Assembly (NCBI GenBank): GCA_949879795.1
Contig: CATLBR010000005.1
Location: 1-64,000, forward strand
Reading direction: 5' to 3'
Length of the DNA: 64,000 bases
Source of the DNA: an uncultured Hungatella sp.
GTDB lineage: Bacteria; Bacillota; Clostridia; Lachnospirales; Lachnospiraceae
This document shows, one piece after another, positions 17,170-25,524 of the stretch. The notes under the pieces were generated by a model. It had not been told where the DNA came from, made no database searches, and was given only the letters and a program-made list of their open reading frames with translations. The translations under genes were made by a program, and so were the position numbers. Position 1 is the first letter of the stretch. Each line of letters starts with the position of its first letter.

Positions 17170-18264
17170 CTACACGGTCAGTTCATAGTGATATCGTTTC
17201 AGGCGAAGCCATGCCTTGTCCATAGCCTCCTTTTCATAGAAGGATATTCGAAGGGCCCCCTCGCCGTGTTCCCGGTTGTGGTTGATGCCGATGTTCTTGA
17301 TACTGATCCCGCCTGCAGCCAGGATGACGGAGATGGTGGAGATGGCGCCCACCTCGTCGGCGATATCTACGGTGAAGCTGTAGTCAGGGTCGATGGCTCC
17401 TTTTGCCTTCCGGGCGAAAGTATTGCGGTAATCCCTGGAGGTCTCAAAGAGGCGGTAAATAGACCGGGAATCGCAGGTGTCAAGCTGTCTGGCCACAGAC
17501 TGGAGGGAGGCGATGTACAGGTTCAGGGCGCAGGAAAGATTTCGGCTGTTGGTCATACAGATCTGCTCCCACATCTCAGGTGAGGAGGAAGCGATTCTGG
17601 TGATATCTTTAAATCCGCCTGCAGCCAGACGTTTCATCATGCCGTCTTCCCCGTCGCTGTCTTTTACCAGATTTACCAGGCTGGAGGCGACGATATGGGG
17701 GAGATGGCTGATGGCGGCTGTGATCTGGTCGTGGCGCTCATAGTCCAGGACGATGGGAATGGAACCGATGGCCTGGGCTACCGCCACCAGGCGGTCTATG
17801 TTCTCCCGGGAACTCTTTGTTGTGGGCGTTATGATGTAGTAGGCGTTCTCCAGAAGATGGTCGGAGGAGTTCTCGTAACCGGTCTTTTCAGAGCCTGCCA
17901 TGGGATGCCCGCCCACGAAGACGGCCTCCAGGCCCAGCCGGGTCACCTGACGGTGGATATCGGTCTTGGTGCTGCCCACATCGGTGATCAGGGCCCGGGG
18001 CTTTAAGTAGGGGCCTATCTGCTCCAGATAGGAGGCATTGTATTCTACAGGTGTGCACAGAAAGACGAGATCACACTGGTTGAGCTCAGGGCCTATGCCG
18101 TCAAGGATTATATCCACCATCCCTTCTCGTTTGGCCTGTTCCAGTTTGGAACGGGTCCGCATGTAGGCCATGATGGTGATTTCAGGGTGGGAGCGCTTGA
18201 GCCCTCTGGCGATGGATCCGCCGATAAGCCCAAGCCCGATAAAGGCGATCTTCGAATCGGTCAT
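17170..18264 (-). CDS. tyrA: Prephenate dehydrogenase with ACT domain
   Basis: Oxidatively decarboxylates prephenate to 4-hydroxyphenylpyruvate for tyrosine synthesis. It is 364 aa. GLGLIGGSIARGL is the NAD(P)-binding Rossmann loop, and GGHPMAGSEKTG is a dehydrogenase signature. Residues about 295-360 form a C-terminal ACT domain, the usual site of tyrosine feedback. Its ATG overlaps the aroF stop (ATGA at 18261-18264), indicating translational coupling. Confidence 0.96.
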   Translation of the reverse strand: MTDSKIAFIGLGLIGGSIARGLKRSHPEITIMAYMRTRSKLEQAKREGMVDIILDGIGPELNQCDLVFLCTPVEYNASYLEQIGPYLKPRALITDVGSTKTDIHRQVTRLGLEAVFVGGHPMAGSEKTGYENSSDHLLENAYYIITPTTKSSRENIDRLVAVAQAIGSIPIVLDYERHDQITAAISHLPHIVASSLVNLVKDSDGEDGMMKRLAAGGFKDITRIASSSPEMWEQICMTNSRNLSCALNLYIASLQSVARQLDTCDSRSIYRLFETSRDYRNTFARKAKGAIDPDYSFTVDIADEVGAISTISVILAAGGISIKNIGINHNREHGEGALRISFYEKEAMDKAWLRLKRYHYELTV

Positions 18265-19277
18265 CCCAGTTTCCTCCCAGCCAGAGCAGCAAACGGCTTT
18301 AAGTCATCCATAAGAGTGTCAAACTGGCTGAAAGTCAGAGACTGGGGCCCGTCGGAGAGGGCGCAGGAGGGACAGGGATGAACTTCGATCATCAGGCCGT
18401 CGGCGCCTGCGGCCAGGGCGGCTTTTGCCAGAGGCTCCACGTAGGCCCGGACGCCGGTGGCATGGCTGGGATCCACGATGACAGGCAGATGGCTCTTGGA
18501 ACGGATCACGGGCACGGCACTGATGTCCAGGGTGTTGCGGGTGCTTGTCTCATAAGTGCGGATCCCCCGCTCGCACAGGACGATATTAGGGTTGCCCTCG
18601 GAGATGATATACTCTGCTGCGTTGAGCCATTCGTCGATGGTGGCTGACAGGCCTCTCTTTAAGAGAACCGGTACACCGGATTTGCCAGCCTCCTTGAGTA
18701 GCTCAAAATTCTGCATATTCCTGGCGCCGATCTGAAGCATATCCACATAGTTCACTGCCGCCTGAATGGCGTGGGCGCTGGTGACTTCGCAGATCACGTT
18801 GAGCCCGGTGGCTTCCCTGGCTTCTTTCATGTATTTCAAGCCTTCCTCCTCAAGACCCTGGAAGGAGTAGGGGGATGTTCTGGGCTTGTAGGCACCTCCG
18901 CGGAGAAACGTGGCTCCTGCTTTCTTCACCGCCAGGGCAGTCTCCATAAGCTGTTCCCTGCTCTCGATGGCACAGGGCCCCGCCATGACGGTGACCGTGC
19001 CGGGGCCGATGAAGGTATTGCCCACGGGAATCACCGAGTCCTCGGGATGGAACTTTTTGTTGACCAGCTTATATGATTCGGTCACGTTGACGATCTTGTC
19101 AACACCCTCGGAGATCTCGATGTTGGAGCCGTGAAGTTTTGACTTGTCTCCCACCACGCCCACGATGGTGACCTCGTCTCCCTTGGAAAGATGTACCTGG
19201 AGTCCTTTTGACTCTACCAGTTTGGCGACTTTTGCGACAGATTCCTCCGAAGCATTGGGTTTCATAATAATAATCAT
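18261..19277 (-). CDS. aroF: 3-deoxy-7-phosphoheptulonate synthase (DAHP synthase, AroF type)
   Basis: Condenses PEP and erythrose-4-phosphate in the first step of aromatic amino acid synthesis. It is 338 aa. Residues about 1-70 form the ferredoxin-like regulatory domain, followed by the barrel with AGPCAIESREQL, GGAYKPRTSPYSFQG and VDPSHATG. The start at 19277 (MIIIMKPN) is supported by GGGGGAT upstream and by family length; an upstream ATG at 19340 lies inside the -10 region of the promoter. First gene of the aroF-tyrA-aroA operon. Confidence 0.95.
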   Translation of the reverse strand: MIIIMKPNASEESVAKVAKLVESKGLQVHLSKGDEVTIVGVVGDKSKLHGSNIEISEGVDKIVNVTESYKLVNKKFHPEDSVIPVGNTFIGPGTVTVMAGPCAIESREQLMETALAVKKAGATFLRGGAYKPRTSPYSFQGLEEEGLKYMKEAREATGLNVICEVTSAHAIQAAVNYVDMLQIGARNMQNFELLKEAGKSGVPVLLKRGLSATIDEWLNAAEYIISEGNPNIVLCERGIRTYETSTRNTLDISAVPVIRSKSHLPVIVDPSHATGVRAYVEPLAKAALAAGADGLMIEVHPCPSCALSDGPQSLTFSQFDTLMDDLKPFAALAGRKLG

Positions 19278-19322
19278 GGCAGTATCCCCCTGATTTGTAG
19301 ATTTTCGTTTTTGTCCTTTCCT

Positions 19323-19351
19323 ATTGTAGAATAGAAACAAGATTTTGTCAA
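19323..19351 (-). promoter_or_regulatory. Promoter of the aroF-tyrA-aroA operon
   Basis: Read on the minus strand: TTGACA (19351-19346), 17-base spacer, TACAAT (19328-19323). It lies 46 bases before the aroF start and directly downstream of the tandem palindromes at 19361-19385. Confidence 0.8.
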
Positions 19352-19360
19352 CGCTCTTTC

Positions 19361-19385
19361 ACTTTAAAGTTTCGCACTTTAAAGT
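19361..19385. promoter_or_regulatory. Tandem 10-bp palindromes upstream of aro promoter
   Basis: ACTTTAAAGT occurs twice (19361-19370 and 19376-19385), 15 bases apart centre to centre. Each copy is a perfect palindrome, and the pair ends about 10 bases upstream of the -35 box. It looks like a two-site operator for an aromatic-amino-acid regulator. The binding protein is not identified. Confidence 0.6.
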
Positions 19386-19439
19386 TGAACTGTAAAATAC
19401 ATTCGGCTGTAAGATCCGGCTGGAAAATTTTTAAATCTA

Positions 19440-19468
19440 TTGACAAGTTTAACCATTTTGTTTATACT
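19440..19468 (+). promoter_or_regulatory. Promoter upstream of the Rpn nuclease gene
   Basis: TTGACA (19440-19445), 17-base spacer, TATACT (19463-19468): a near-consensus sigma-A promoter. About 160 bases of leader follow, holding a small GCCGG/CCGGC hairpin at about 19490 and no convincing short gene. Confidence 0.65.
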
Positions 19469-19633
19469 AAATACAATCTTCGCCGGGGGTTCCCTCCGGC
19501 AGTGGTCGTTGCAGTTTCTGCAGATGTTCCATGGATGATTGACTTACTAAAAGAAAATAGTTGAGATATGGTGGAATACTGCGTATAATGATAACAGGGT
19601 CGGCTCCTGTATTCCGCTGTAGGAAAGGAGCTT

Positions 19634-20566
19634 ATGATCATTTCCGCCAAATTTGACGATGTTTTCAAGGAGCTGTTTCGCAATCTGGTTATTCTCAGAC
19701 ATTTTATCGGGGATATTCTGGGAATTCCCCAGAGTAAAATCCGCAGCGTGCGCCTGAAGAACACGTTTCTGTGGAGACGGTACAGAAAAGAAAAACTGGG
19801 AATTCTGGATGTGGCGGTGGAACTCAATGATGACACCGACATCGACATCGAACTGCAGGTAAAGGTGTACGACAGCTGGGACAAACGGCAGCTGTTCTAT
19901 CTGGCAAAGCTGTTTACGGGGGAGCTTGCCGCCGGGCAGGATTATTCCATTCTGAAGAGATGCGTTGGTATCAGCATTCTGGATTTTAACCTTACGGAGA
20001 GGGAAAATTACCACACGGTATACCGTCTGAGGGACGAGGAGGGGAATGAACTGTCGGATATCCTGGAGCTACACATAGTGGAGCTGAAGAAGACGCTGAC
20101 GGGGAAGGGGGAGGTCGATGACTGGATACGTCTTTTTAACGCGAGAACAGAGGAGGATCTGAAGATGATAAAGACAAACAATCCCGGAATACTGGCCGCA
20201 ATCGGGGAGCTGCAGAGAATGAGTCTGAGAAATCCCCTGCGTTTGAGATATGAGGCCTATCTGAAAAGAGTGAGAGACGAGCGGGCGTGGAAGATCCATG
20301 TCTGGAAAACCGCAATGACAGAGGGCATGGCCAGGGGAGTTGCGGAGGGAAAGGCTCAGGGAGTAGCTCAGGCCATATTGGATTTGCTGAAGGAATGTGG
20401 AGAGGTTTCGGAGAAGCTGGAGACAAGAATTCTGTCAGAGAAAGATATGGATAAACTGCGCTGCTGGCTGAGTCTTGCGGCGAAAAGTCAGTCGGTGGAT
20501 GAATTTTGGGAGCAGATATCTGAATTGCCGCCCAATGCAAAAAACAGTACTAAAATGCACAAATAA
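19634..20566 (+). CDS. Rpn family recombination-promoting nuclease / PD-(D/E)XK transposase-like protein
   Basis: A 310-aa protein of the Rpn/YhgA-like (PDDEXK_2) family, which are DNA endonucleases linked to recA-independent recombination. It begins SAKFDDVFKELF, typical of the family. Asp at GILDV and IELQVK (residues about 55-78) form the D...(E/Q)xK nuclease core. A charged helical tail containing GMARGVAEGKAQGVAQ (about 238-255) matches the usual C-terminal repeats. GGAAAGGAG precedes the ATG. Such genes are abundant and mobile-like in Lachnospiraceae. Domestic function unknown. Confidence 0.85.
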   Translation: MIISAKFDDVFKELFRNLVILRHFIGDILGIPQSKIRSVRLKNTFLWRRYRKEKLGILDVAVELNDDTDIDIELQVKVYDSWDKRQLFYLAKLFTGELAAGQDYSILKRCVGISILDFNLTERENYHTVYRLRDEEGNELSDILELHIVELKKTLTGKGEVDDWIRLFNARTEEDLKMIKTNNPGILAAIGELQRMSLRNPLRLRYEAYLKRVRDERAWKIHVWKTAMTEGMARGVAEGKAQGVAQAILDLLKECGEVSEKLETRILSEKDMDKLRCWLSLAAKSQSVDEFWEQISELPPNAKNSTKMHK

Positions 20567-20567
20567 C

Positions 20568-20596
20568 TTGTAAAATTCTGAATTTTTTAGTAAAAT
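20568..20596 (+). promoter_or_regulatory. Promoter of the EF-G paralog gene
   Basis: TTGTAA (20568-20573), 17-base spacer, TAAAAT (20591-20596), 39 bases before the ATG at 20636. Confidence 0.55.
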
Positions 20597-20635
20597 GTTT
20601 TCATAGGCAAAAATTTATGTACAGGAGGAATGTTT

Positions 20636-22738
20636 ATGAACGTGTATGGAACAAAGCAAATCCGTAACGTCGTGTTACTAGGCCATGGCGGTGCAGGTAA
20701 GACGACCCTGGTGGAATCCATGGCGCTGGTGACCGGAGTTACCAAGAGAATGGGTAATGTAGTGGACGGTTCTACCATCAGTGATTATGATAAGGAAGAG
20801 ATCAAGAGACAGTTTTCCATCTCCACCTCCCTTGTACCGCTGGAGTTTCAGGGTGAAGAGGGGCCCATAAAAGTTAATTTATTGGATACCCCCGGTTATT
20901 TCGATTTTGTAGGCGAAGTAGAAGAGGCTGTCAGTGTGGCTGACGCGGCAGTGATCGTGGTGAACTGCAAGGCAGGAATTGAAGTGGGAACGGAGAAAGC
21001 GTGGGAACTCTGTGAGAAACTCAATCTTCCCCGCATCATTTTTGTGACCAATATGGATGATGATCATGCCAGTTTCCGTGAACTGATCCTGAAACTGGAG
21101 ACAAGATTTGGCAGAAAGATTGCTCCTTTCCATCTGCCGATCCGTGAGAATGAGAAATTTGTTGGTTTTGTCAACGTGGTAAAGATGGCAGGAAGAAGAT
21201 TTACCACCAACAGTGATTACGTAGAATGTGAGATTCCCGAGTATTCCAAGAAGAATCTGGAGATCTGCCGCGGAGCTTTGGTAGAAGCGGTGGCAGAGAC
21301 CAGTGAGGAGTATATGGAGCGGTATTTCTCCGGTGAAGAATTCACATATGAAGAGATTTCATCTGCTCTCAGGGAACATGTCATAGATGGAAGTATTGTT
21401 CCGGTTATGTTGGGTTCCGGTATCAACTGTCAGGGTGCAAGGATGCTTTTGCAGGGCATTGACAGGTATTTCCCGTCACCGGACCGTTTTGAATGTATCG
21501 GTGTGGATGTGTCCACAGGTGAGCGCTTTGTGGCCAAGTATAATGATGGCGTGTCTCTCTCCATGCGTGTGTTTAAGACGATTGTAGATCCTTTTATCGG
21601 CAAGTACTCCATGGTGAAGGTGTGTACAGGAACCCTGAAACCAGATTCTACCTCCTACAATGTCAATAAGGACACAGAGGAAAAGATCGGTAAAGTGTAC
21701 ACTCTCAGAGGCAAGGAACAGATGGAGTTAAAAGAACTCCACGCCGGCGATATCGGCGCAGTAGCCAAACTGAATGTAACCCAGACCGGTGACACACTGG
21801 CAGTGCGCACGGCCCCTATCGTATATCATAAACCTCAGATTTCCACACCATACACTTATATGCGCTACAGAACCAAGACAAAAGGTGATGATGACAAGGT
21901 AGCTACCGCTCTGGCAAAGCTGATGGAAGAGGATCAGACCTTAAAGGCTGTGGGCGACAAGGAGAACCGTCAGACTCTGCTGTATGGTATCGGTGACCAG
22001 CAGCTTGAGGTAGTGGTCAGCAAGCTGGCAAGCCGCTATAAGGTTGAGATCGAGCTGAGCAAGCCCAAGTTTGCGTTCCGCGAGACCATCCGTAAGAAAG
22101 TGGAAGCCCAGGGCAAGTATAAGAAGCAGACCGGCGGACACGGCCAGTACGGCGATGTGAAGATGTCCTTTGAGCCCTCCGGCGATCTGGAGACACCTTA
22201 TATGTTTGAAGAAAAAGTATTCGGCGGCGCCGTTCCGAGAAACTACTTCCCGGCGGTAGAGAAGGGCATCCAGGAGAGCGTTCTGAAAGGGCCTCTTGCC
22301 GCATATCCGGTTGTGGGTATCAAGGCAGTGCTTCTGGATGGTTCCTACCATCCGGTAGATTCTTCTGAGATGGCTTTCAAGATGGCGGCCAGCCTGGCGT
22401 TTAAGAAGGCGTTTATGGATGCCAGCCCGGTTCTTTTAGAGCCTATCGCTTCTATGAAGGTGACGGTGCCGGATAAGTTCACCGGCGATGTCATGGGAGA
22501 TCTGAACCGGAGAAGGGGACGTGTTCTGGGCATGAATTCCGATCACCATGGCAAACAGATCATAGAAGCGGATGTGCCTATGTCCGAGCTGTTTGGTTAC
22601 AACACAGATTTGCGCTCCATGACAGGCGGAATCGGTATCTATGAGTACGAGTTCAGCCGCTATGAGCAGGCTCCCGGCGATGTTCAGAAGAAAGAGGTTG
22701 AGGCGAGGGCCTCCCAGCTTGACGGGTCAGAGTCATAA
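20636..22738 (+). CDS. Elongation factor G paralog (EF-G2-like)
   Basis: A 700-aa ribosomal translocase-type GTPase with EF-G domain order (G, II, III, IV, V). The P-loop is GHGGAGKTT (16-24). The G3 motif reads DTPGYFDF, so Tyr88 replaces the catalytic His of DTPGH. The G4 position reads TNMD instead of NKxD. The same His-to-Tyr change is typical of EF-G2/FusA2 paralogs, some of which (in Bacteroides) support translocation without GTP hydrolysis. This is therefore probably not the housekeeping fusA. The ATG at 20636 is chosen because AGGAGG (20623-20628) is 7 bases upstream; the ATG at 20630 is too close. Confidence 0.9.
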   Translation: MNVYGTKQIRNVVLLGHGGAGKTTLVESMALVTGVTKRMGNVVDGSTISDYDKEEIKRQFSISTSLVPLEFQGEEGPIKVNLLDTPGYFDFVGEVEEAVSVADAAVIVVNCKAGIEVGTEKAWELCEKLNLPRIIFVTNMDDDHASFRELILKLETRFGRKIAPFHLPIRENEKFVGFVNVVKMAGRRFTTNSDYVECEIPEYSKKNLEICRGALVEAVAETSEEYMERYFSGEEFTYEEISSALREHVIDGSIVPVMLGSGINCQGARMLLQGIDRYFPSPDRFECIGVDVSTGERFVAKYNDGVSLSMRVFKTIVDPFIGKYSMVKVCTGTLKPDSTSYNVNKDTEEKIGKVYTLRGKEQMELKELHAGDIGAVAKLNVTQTGDTLAVRTAPIVYHKPQISTPYTYMRYRTKTKGDDDKVATALAKLMEEDQTLKAVGDKENRQTLLYGIGDQQLEVVVSKLASRYKVEIELSKPKFAFRETIRKKVEAQGKYKKQTGGHGQYGDVKMSFEPSGDLETPYMFEEKVFGGAVPRNYFPAVEKGIQESVLKGPLAAYPVVGIKAVLLDGSYHPVDSSEMAFKMAASLAFKKAFMDASPVLLEPIASMKVTVPDKFTGDVMGDLNRRRGRVLGMNSDHHGKQIIEADVPMSELFGYNTDLRSMTGGIGIYEYEFSRYEQAPGDVQKKEVEARASQLDGSES

Positions 22739-22776
22739 GGCCTGACAGAATCAGATAAAAGACATAGAATTGTAAA

Positions 22777-22813
22777 CAGAGAGGACGGCAGCGTTTGGCT
22801 GACGTCCTCTCTG
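22777..22813 (+). terminator. Terminator after the EF-G paralog
   Basis: CAGAGAGGACG (22777-22787) pairs with CGTCCTCTCTG (22803-22813). The following T-run is weak. It marks the left edge of the A+T-rich agr/TIR block. Confidence 0.65.
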
Positions 22814-22876
22814 CGTGGGTTTGGCTGTGTGCAGAGGTATATTCCTGTTATGGATGATAATAATGTACGAATAAGC

Positions 22877-22945
22877 ACCTATAGGTATTGACATTACAAC
22901 TGATGGTATCTTCAAAAAAATATGTGGAGAAGATACTATATAGGT
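22877..22945 (+). promoter_or_regulatory. Operator/promoter region of the XRE regulator
   Basis: A TTGACA box (22888-22893) is followed by a dyad, ATGGTATCTTC (22903-22913) against GAAGATACTAT (22929-22939), 10 of 11 matched with a 15-base spacer. A perfect palindrome ACCTATAGGT (22877-22886) lies before it, and a TATAGGT half-site (22939-22945) follows. Probable autoregulatory site of the XRE protein. The -10 box is not obvious. Confidence 0.5.
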
Positions 22946-22965
22946 GAAAGTGAAGGAATATGTAC

Positions 22966-23316
22966 ATGCACAATGAGAGCAAACCTAAAAAGGTACGAGA
23001 ACTGTATAAGAATATAGGCAGCCGCCTTTTGGCGAAGCGAAAAGAGTTGCGCTATACGCAGGAGAAGATGGCGGAACTCCTTGGAGTGAGTACAGGGTTT
23101 TACGGAATGCTTGAACGCGGCGAGAAAGCGCCAAGTATTGAAAAACTTGTCACGATCTATGAGAGATTGGGAACTGATATCACATATTTGCTGACCGGGG
23201 ATGGGAATGACAGGCGATACGAGGGGTACATTGACATGTGTCCCGAGGAAAAACGGTATGATTTTGAGCAGCTGATAAAGTACGCGCTTAATCTGGCTGA
23301 GATCAAAAAGCATTGA
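22966..23316 (+). CDS. XRE family helix-turn-helix regulator
   Basis: A 116-aa transcription factor. Residues about 15-75 form a Cro/CI-type helix-turn-helix (RYTQEKMAELLGVSTGFYGMLERG). The C-terminal 40 residues are charged and unassigned. The ATG at 22966 is preferred, since AAGGA at 22953-22957 is 8 bases away but only 2 bases from the ATG at 22960. It is the first gene of the A+T-rich block holding the agr genes and the TIR cassette, and it may control them or only itself. Confidence 0.85.
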   Translation: MHNESKPKKVRELYKNIGSRLLAKRKELRYTQEKMAELLGVSTGFYGMLERGEKAPSIEKLVTIYERLGTDITYLLTGDGNDRRYEGYIDMCPEEKRYDFEQLIKYALNLAEIKKH

Positions 23317-23448
23317 ATTATTTTGCGGCGCTGAGTAGCCTGAGGTTATTCATCGCCTGTTTTGTTATATAGCGCTGTTCAATGGAAGAGAATTCTGTCA
23401 ATATAGGCTCAGTCTCCTTTCCCGAAAATACTAATTGGGGGGAATTTG

Positions 23449-24171
23449 GTGTATAAGATTGCTTTGTGTGATGATAATGAGGAAAGTCTGAAGCTGATTA
23501 AAGATACGTTATTAAGTTATTGTGATTGCCATAATTTTGAGGTGAGGCCGCACAGTTTCAGTGACAGCGATGCTTTGTTGGAACTGATCGAGGAAAAGAA
23601 ATTTTTTGACGCATATATTTTGGATATTGATTTGCCGGTTCATTCAGGGCTGGATCTTGTCAGGCAGATCAGAGCCAGGACGGAGCTGCCTGTAATTATT
23701 CTGCTTACCGGATATGAACAGTATGCCATAGAAGCATGCGGGATGGGTATTTTTCGTTATGTTTTGAAGAATGATTGGGATAATAATTCCGAAAGAATTT
23801 TAGGAGAGTTGTTTGAGCGTTTAAGAAATATTCGTGATGAACGGGTTTACATTATAAGCAATCAGAGAAAACATATAATGTTCAGAATAAGAGATATAAT
23901 CTATATATACAAAAATCAGAAAAACACGGTGTTCATACTTTTTGGGCGTGAGGAGGAGACAGAGAGACAGACTCTATTAAAAGTGTACGAAAAGCTCAAA
24001 TATCCGGAGATGTTCTTTCTCGACCGCTGCTACATTATAAACATTCTGCATATTCAGCAAATTAAGAAAAATATTATAAAAATGGAAGGAGGACATGAAA
24101 TCATATCCAATGAGGAGAATATCTGCAAATTAAAAACCTATCTCAATAGCTATTGGAGGAAATATTTATGA
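23449..24171 (+). CDS. agrA: AgrA-type LytTR response regulator
   Basis: A 240-aa response regulator. The receiver domain (about 1-125) carries acidic pair Asp8/Asp9 and phosphoacceptor Asp59 in LDIDLP. The C-terminal LytTR DNA-binding domain spans about 135-240 (HIMFRIRDIIYIYKNQK). The start is GTG 23449 (or TTG 23446), just after GGGGGG at 23437-23442. Its stop overlaps the kinase start (ATGA), so the pair is coupled. It is the presumed binder of the GGACA direct repeats at 25436 and 26300. Confidence 0.88.
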   Translation: MYKIALCDDNEESLKLIKDTLLSYCDCHNFEVRPHSFSDSDALLELIEEKKFFDAYILDIDLPVHSGLDLVRQIRARTELPVIILLTGYEQYAIEACGMGIFRYVLKNDWDNNSERILGELFERLRNIRDERVYIISNQRKHIMFRIRDIIYIYKNQKNTVFILFGREEETERQTLLKVYEKLKYPEMFFLDRCYIINILHIQQIKKNIIKMEGGHEIISNEENICKLKTYLNSYWRKYL

Positions 24172-25430
24172 TGAGCTTTGCCTTTGAAGGAATCGAGTTG
24201 GGGGCAACGCTGCTGGAGGTATATTTGGGGTTTAGAATCAATGCTGTTCTGCTGACTGATAAGATGAGAAAGCCGCATGTGTTTTTGTGGGCCACATTTC
24301 TTTTGACTATGGTTATTCAGATTATGAATCAATACCGTCTGTTCTCTGTATTTACATCTGTGGCTGCTGTGGCGGGATGTACAATTGGAACAATTTTGAT
24401 ATGTCAGTCGGATTTTTTGGGGTCACTGATTTCTTCTGTATTGTATGTGATTTTGATTCATATCATTGACTTTTTATCGCTTTCTGTCTGGAGTCTGGTA
24501 TTTACAGACAGCCAATTTGGCATTCGAATCATTTCAGGATATTCCATGTACCGTGTGATACATATTGTTTTTTGCAAAGTAGTATTGCTTGCGGTATGGT
24601 ATTTCTTTTTTCGCAGGCTGACAGGAAGAGCGGCAGTTCCGGTAAAAAAGATGGCGATGGCAGCGGCTGGCGCTGTTGGGCTGGTGTGGTATTTGGGAAG
24701 AGCGACGTTCGAAGATTCTGAGGCAGTTTTGACGGTGGTGTGGGGTATATTGCTTTTTGTCATATTGATCGGTATCTATTTTTTCAGAGAATACGGCAGG
24801 TGGAAAGAATCTCAGATGGAATATGAACTTGCTGTACAGAAAAATGAATGGATTGCAAAAAGCTACCGGCAGAATCAGCTTTTTTATCACAACCTCAATA
24901 ATCACTATGTGATAATAAAAGGTTTCCTTCAGAAGAAGGAATATGAAAAAGCAGAAGAGTATATGGAGCAAATAGGCGCAACGAAACAGGTGAGCCTGAG
25001 AAGCTGGGTTGGAGATGATACTTTAGATATTCTGCTCAATCAGAAATTGGAGGCAGCACAGAATGAATCCATAAATATGGAGATTCTGCCGGACAAGATT
25101 CAGCTGAGATTGACTGGAGAAGAGCTGACAAGTCTTTTTGGAAATGCTCTTGACAATGCCATTGAAGCATGCAGGAGAGTGGAGAGGGAGAAACGATGGA
25201 TACGGTTTCAGATAAAACGGGTAAACGATATGTCATTTTTCAAGATATCCAACGGAATACCAAATGATTTTGATGACCAGGAAGGTGAAGGCAGGACTAC
25301 CAAGGAACATAAATCCAGACATGGTTTGGGTATTTTAAGTATGAAACTTATTGCTGAGAAATATGGGGGAGTCGTGGAAACCAAAGTGGATGACGGAAAA
25401 TTTGTCTTGATGATCTCTTTCTTTGAATAA
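24168..25430 (+). CDS. agrC: AgrC-type sensor histidine kinase
   Basis: A 420-aa membrane kinase expected to sense the AgrD-derived cyclic peptide. Six or so transmembrane helices fill residues 1-210. The dimerisation motif FYHNLNNHY supplies His241, the likely phosphorylated residue, and a GHKL ATPase domain follows with NALDNAIEA (326-334) and GLGILSMKLI. The ATG at 24168 is set by GGAGG at 24155-24159 and overlaps the agrA stop. The order A-C-B-D differs from the staphylococcal B-D-C-A. Confidence 0.88.
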   Translation: MMSFAFEGIELGATLLEVYLGFRINAVLLTDKMRKPHVFLWATFLLTMVIQIMNQYRLFSVFTSVAAVAGCTIGTILICQSDFLGSLISSVLYVILIHIIDFLSLSVWSLVFTDSQFGIRIISGYSMYRVIHIVFCKVVLLAVWYFFFRRLTGRAAVPVKKMAMAAAGAVGLVWYLGRATFEDSEAVLTVVWGILLFVILIGIYFFREYGRWKESQMEYELAVQKNEWIAKSYRQNQLFYHNLNNHYVIIKGFLQKKEYEKAEEYMEQIGATKQVSLRSWVGDDTLDILLNQKLEAAQNESINMEILPDKIQLRLTGEELTSLFGNALDNAIEACRRVEREKRWIRFQIKRVNDMSFFKISNGIPNDFDDQEGEGRTTKEHKSRHGLGILSMKLIAEKYGGVVETKVDDGKFVLMISFFE

Positions 25431-25435
25431 TTTTC

Positions 25436-25496
25436 AAGGACAAAAGTATGGTAGTTGAAGGACAAAGTTTAAAAGCACCGAAAAAAGTAGTAAAAT
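25436..25496 (+). promoter_or_regulatory. LytTR-type direct repeat and promoter of agrBD
   Basis: AAGGACAAAAGT (25436) and AAGGACAAAGTT (25458) form a direct repeat with exactly 22-bp period. The -10 box TAAAAT (25491-25496) begins 31 bases after the second GGACA. Two-turn direct repeats over the -35 region are how AgrA/LytTR regulators bind. An almost identical element occurs at 26300-26362. Confidence 0.65.
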
Positions 25497-25524
25497 AGAA
25501 AATAAAATTTACGAAAGAGGAATT

